The notes below the pieces were generated by a model. It was given only the letters and a program-made list of their open reading frames with translations, was not told the origin of the DNA and ran no database searches. From Euperipatoides rowelli (Eukaryota; Onychophora; Udeonychophora; Euonychophora; Peripatopsidae): a stretch of DNA of 10,224 nucleotides. Within the stretch, counting starts at the first letter, position 1. Each line of letters starts with the position of its first letter. The stretch lies in assembly GCA_003024985.2 (NCBI GenBank), contig PXIH01S0050646.1; one strand, given 5' to 3'. The translations under genes were made by a program, and so were the position numbers. Shown here piece by piece: positions 7,256 through 10,224 of the stretch.

Positions 7256-8368
7256 TGTTTTATCAATCATCTGGGGGCAACATAAAATTATTCTAATTTT
7301 AGATTTTAAAGTTAAAAGCCTATTCTTCTACCACAATTATAATATATCCTATATACTAATTAGAATAGCGTGTTCCGAAGCCAGTAACAGTGCAATCTAA
7401 TGGGCTTATTTAAAACTTTTTTTTCCCTCTCTTAGATCACTGTGATATAAATAAAAAAAAATACCAAAAAATATTTAACGGGCTTTGAAGATCGGCACGG
7501 GAACTATTTTTAGAAACTTTAAGTGGTGTGTTCTCATACATAAAAAGGGCTTAAACAAAAAAAAAATGGTTGATGCCCGTGTAACGTGCTTATTTGCTAG
7601 TATAATATTAATCAAACATGCTTGAAACATTGGGAAGATTACACTTTACGGATCCCCAATATGGTCACCATACTGCAGACATTTATAATTGACACAGCTT
7701 TAGATGATCAATAATTCTTAACCTTATACTAAGCGTAACTTAACCATGAATATCATAGTAGGTTTAAACCCTAAGTCACTGGAAGTATCACGCTATTCTC
7801 CAAATCTAAAACACTGCAGGACGGCGGTTATATTATGAAAGTCCTTAAAATGTAATTCAGTTGAAAGTTTTATTCAAAAAAACAGCCATAATTATTTATT
7901 TTGAACTAACAAATTTTGGGTAAGAAGATGAAACTGATATTAGTTCCACATTATTTTAACCAATCAAATAATCCCATTCTTCACCTGAAATTTTCACTAA
8001 TTAACCCATTTTATTTAGGGATTTTTTGTTAAGCAAGTGGCAAATGTGCATGCAGAACTTAGATATGTTAGGAATGCACCGGAACCTGCCATTACATAAA
8101 AATAGATTCCAACTTAAAATGTGGCAATACTGTAAAGGATTATCTTAAAAGTTTTCATCTCCAGTTGCTTCTTCTGTGGTTAAATTGTTTGGGTTTTAGA
8201 TTTTTTTTCCTTTTGATTTGTGTGTATTATGTATAAATATGTCAAATCTCAACCTATCTTATATAAAAGCAGGTTATACATAGATAAGATGCAATAACCT
8301 AGCTATTAATTACAGAAATTGTAAAAATAATGCTTTATCATTAAAAAATAAAGTAGACCAATTGAATA
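7256..8368. other. AT-rich stretch without a recognisable gene
   Basis: A pyrimidine tract ending in TTAG at 7416-7435 could serve as a plus-strand splice acceptor, but the following frames close quickly or lack content. TATATAAAAG at 8260-8269 is a good TATA-box match inside a small hairpin (ATCTTAT 8256-8262 with ATAAGAT 8284-8290). No gene is visible downstream of it. A 46-codon frame ending near 8135 has no motif. Nothing here can be assigned firmly. Confidence 0.5.
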
Positions 8369-8432
8369 TTAACCCTATCACTGCATCATGTTATAATGCT
8401 TTGCACGTTTGGACAATTGCAAAGCACTATAA
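8369..8432 (+). mobile_element. possible piggyBac-like left terminus with subterminal hairpin
   Basis: TTAA at 8369-8372 is followed by CCCTATCACTGC, like the CCCTA ends of the element at 5049-6540. Eighteen bases into it a hairpin follows: TTATAATGCTTTGC (8391-8404) pairs with GCAAAGCACTATAA (8419-8432) with one mismatch. Subterminal palindromes are usual in this superfamily. No GGGTTAA partner occurs to the right within the window, so the element is either truncated, extends past the window, or is a chance match. Confidence 0.25.
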
Positions 8433-8437
8433 GGTAG

Positions 8438-8445
8438 CGGAAGTG
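8438..8445 (+). promoter_or_regulatory. ETS-type core CGGAAGTG
   Basis: CGGAAGTG matches the ETS/GABP core found in many housekeeping promoters. Fifteen bases on, ACAG is followed by GTGAGAG, a plausible plus-strand splice donor. With no visible transcript this is only a motif match. Confidence 0.18.
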
Positions 8446-8672
8446 AAAAGTGACAGGTGAGAGAACTCTACTTTTGACTGCATGTTTGTGAGGGCTATCA
8501 TTAACTGTACTCGTAACTTGTTAGCCAAGGTTCACTCGGTGCAAGTAAAGGAAACAAATTCAAATAGTTGTGGTGTAAAGAAACTCTTTTAATTACTGTA
8601 TATGCCAAATGGAAAATGTCTTAGTTGCTGAACAGTTCTAATACAATAATATAATAAAAAGGCAAAGCTTAC

Positions 8673-8764
8673 CTTTTACAATTTGTAGCCGTACATCGTA
8701 ATAACATCAGGCGGCTTTCGTAGTTTCCAGGCACCGTAAATAGTGAAATCCAAATGATATCCAT
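8673..8764 (-). CDS. candidate initial coding exon ending in a strong splice donor (unverified)
   Basis: I do not recognise the product. On the minus strand an ATG at 8764 opens 30 codons (start MDIIWISLFTVPG, end TATNCK) plus two bases, and then meets AAAG followed by GTAAGC, a strong splice donor at 8672. The frame is also open upstream of the ATG to a stop near 8830, so the start is not certain and the exon could be longer. Another frame is open here too, from a stop near 8777 to the TAA at 8677-8679. The patch is richer in G and C than its surroundings. No acceptor or second exon in the expected direction (below 8670) was recognised. It may be a 5' untranslated exon, an exon of a gene running left, or part of a repeated element. 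Confidence 0.22.
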
Positions 8765-9076
8765 GAAGTAACGTAACCTAAAGTAACACTCTGGATATCC
8801 GAAGATACCAGCTGACTGGCCCTATTCTAGGTATAAAGGTAAGATGGAGTTAACTGTATACTATATGAACAGAAAGGAGAAATGGCAGCTAAGCGCTATC
8901 TTCGCCATTCCCCTTAAAATGTGCGGACCTGAGATGTAAAGGCCAGAGCTCGGGCCGACTTCAAAGACAGTTGCCGAGTCGATAAATATGACATGATACT
9001 TTGGTGGTAAGATGTAGTGATGACGGTGACTCGACAATAGTGCCTAGAAAAAANGTAAGCCGGCTATTACATACTG

Positions 9077-9124
9077 TTTAGCCAGACCCATGTGATCTAA
9101 TGAGATCACGTGGCTTTGCCTAAA
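9077..9124. repeat. 48-bp near-perfect hairpin, 22-bp arms, 4-base loop
   Basis: The arms are 9077-9098 and 9103-9124, and 18 of 22 positions are complementary. The innermost 11 (CCATGTGATCT with AGATCACGTGG) differ at only one position, which would be a G-U pair in RNA. The loop is AATG. A CACGTG-like core (ATCACGTGG) is present. It could be a cruciform, a remnant of paired terminal repeats, or a transcribed stem-loop. I recognise no family. Confidence 0.75.
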
Positions 9125-10015
9125 TTTACATNATTATCTTTACTCTTTGTAAAAACTGCAGAATAGAATAAATAAATAATTATTTCATACACTTTCAAAA
9201 AAATGGCAAATAATGCAATAATACAATATGGATAAATAATAAACACAAAATTATGACAATTACTAAAATGCATACCAAATGCTATCTGCCCAGCAAACTT
9301 ACCTATCTCCAATTAGCTCCTAAGCTAAATCATTATAATGTATTTGAAGTAGTGCAGATATGAATGCATGTGGATGTGTACAGTTAACACAGTTTGCTGA
9401 TACTTAAAGACGTCTCTATACTTTAGATAAGATGTTAGCGTAAAGGGAAGTCCTTTATGCGAATGTGCTCTTTTTTCTAAAAAAAAATTTCATCTTACAG
9501 AAAACCATTTCAGCGCTAAGCTGAACTAGAACAACAAAATTGTGTCAATCTTTTAGCAGACTGATCTGTATGGTAGACACATAAAATGACTATGCTTTTA
9601 ATTAGATTTTTTTTCATGAGCAGCATTCAACATGGCAGTTTATGATGTTCTTTGATCTTACAATTTGAAGCCATCACTTAGAATTTGTGTTTCAGATAGT
9701 TTCTCATGGAGAAAAATATTTTTTCCAAAACTTTATTTTAAAAAGTTATTCTTAAAGTTATTTAATGGGGAAAATCGTAATTCCTTTAATAATAAATCTG
9801 AAAGACATCCACTTCAGAACAACTTTGCATTCATTGAAAAGTGGAAGTGGACAATGTTCTGCTCAATATAAATATTACATTGAAACAATAGAATTTCTGT
9901 GGCTTCCATAAAGGTCAATTTGCTAATAGATTATTGTGTGGCAGTTATTCTGCTTTTACTTTGAGATAAAGATCTCTGTTGGAGAAACAAATAGCATGAC
10001 AGAAGAGTGATTGAT
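9125..10015. other. AT-rich stretch without a recognisable gene
   Basis: A minus-strand open frame of 68 codons (9106-9312) consists of aromatic and aliphatic residues and includes an N. It also contains a good donor match (GATAG followed by GTAAGT at 9302), but no upstream exon frame fits. A 68-codon plus frame (9665-9871) lacks an ATG start and holds one intriguing HPLQN motif, discussed as a finding. A small palindrome, TTCAGC/GCTGAA, is at 9509-9525. Confidence 0.5.
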
Positions 10016-10224
10016 AATGTGCTGACACTTTTATACTAAAATCTTACATGAAAGTGAACATGTCCTCATTGTGCTGATGCTTTATGCTAAATTCTTACAT
10101 GAAATGTGAACATGTTTTCAATAAACAAATGAAAGAAAAAAATTGATAATGTGCTGATGCTTTACACTAAAATCTTACATGAACAGTGAACATGTTTTCT
10201 ATAAACAAGTGAAAGAAAAGATTG
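10016..10224 (+). repeat. minisatellite array B: same ~78-bp unit, continues past the window
   Basis: Three units of the array-A repeat in the same orientation begin at 10016, about 10069 and 10148. The first is cut short (about 53 bp, missing the caatgaacaagtgaaa block). The second is complete at about 79 bp. The third is still running at the window end, stopping in aaagattg. The second unit shares taaattcttacatgaa and aacaaatgaaa with the array-A unit at 2562, so B is closer to the first four units of A than to its last three. Confidence 0.9.

Larger units (their letters stand above)
8433..9124. other. less AT-rich island
   Basis: This interval has visibly more G and C than the rest of the window (for example GAGCTCGGGCCGAC near 8946 and GTTGCCGAGTCG near 8970). 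On the minus strand, about 8890-9045 is open except for one TGA. An ATG at about 8911 starts MAKIALSCHFSF and ends after 15 codons. An imperfect inverted repeat, TTGCCGAGTC (8971-8980) with GACTCGACAA, lies at 8971-9037. The content suggests a promoter/first-exon region or a foreign insertion rather than background. No known family was recognised. Confidence 0.3.

Noticed and set aside
7048-7296. 82-codon plus-strand open frame
   Set aside because: The frame lacks an ATG at its stated beginning in normal context and is the translation of an A tract plus a hAT-type terminus.
8005-8142. Approximately 46-codon plus-strand open frame with several Met
   Set aside because: A second frame is also open across much of it, no motif was seen, and the length is compatible with chance.
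8530-8560. tRNA-like GGTTCACTC segment
   Set aside because: No acceptor, D or anticodon stems can be drawn around it.
9106-9312. 68-codon minus-strand open frame
   Set aside because: It is low-complexity hydrophobic, contains an N, and crosses the hairpin arm at 9103-9124. A donor-like site inside its start argues against a coding reading.
9665-9871. 68-codon plus-strand open frame
   Set aside because: It starts with TTG rather than ATG and has no domain beyond a five-residue match, noted separately.

Overview
The window is AT-rich eukaryotic DNA, most likely from an invertebrate animal. The signs are GT/AG-type splice-site look-alikes, AATAAA signals, simple repeats, and several families of cut-and-paste DNA transposon in decay. 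It contains no intact protein-coding gene. Open frames are short and mostly behave as chance would predict at this base composition. Six isolated N positions (2316, 3347, 5180, 6349, 9054, 9132) point to a draft assembly. I cannot name the species. A mollusc or arthropod is a guess, not a result.

Layout from left to right. Positions 1-1320 are unannotated AT-rich sequence with a TTA microsatellite. Positions 1325-2170 look like a degenerate PIF/Harbinger-type element. On its minus strand it carries a broken MADF/Myb-like accessory gene (1623-1811), interrupted by an AAAT microsatellite. Positions 2319-2873 hold seven copies of a ~78-bp minisatellite. At 3242-3308 there is a lone hAT-type terminus, followed by a possible transcript 3' end at 3439-3454. 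A small minus-strand frame at 4360-4461 encodes a signal-peptide-like peptide. Positions 4857-5016 form a fold-back element with ~65-bp arms. Only 28 bp farther on starts a piggyBac-like element (5049-6540, flanked by TTAA). It keeps a frameshifted fossil of the C-terminal part of its transposase on the minus strand, but the catalytic core is gone.

The right third has a second lone hAT-type terminus (7173-7255) with a G-rich run. At 8369 there is a TTAA plus CCCTA end that could be another piggyBac-like terminus. A less AT-rich island follows (about 8430-9124) with a candidate minus-strand exon and a 48-bp near-perfect hairpin. From 10016 to the window end the same ~78-bp minisatellite reappears in the same orientation and runs off the edge.

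There is no cooperating gene set here. The window reads as an intergenic or intronic graveyard of transposons. Its more unusual points are two arrays of one minisatellite about 7 kb apart, a fold-back element abutting a piggyBac derivative, and two recognisable transposon protein fossils too broken to appear as long reading frames.
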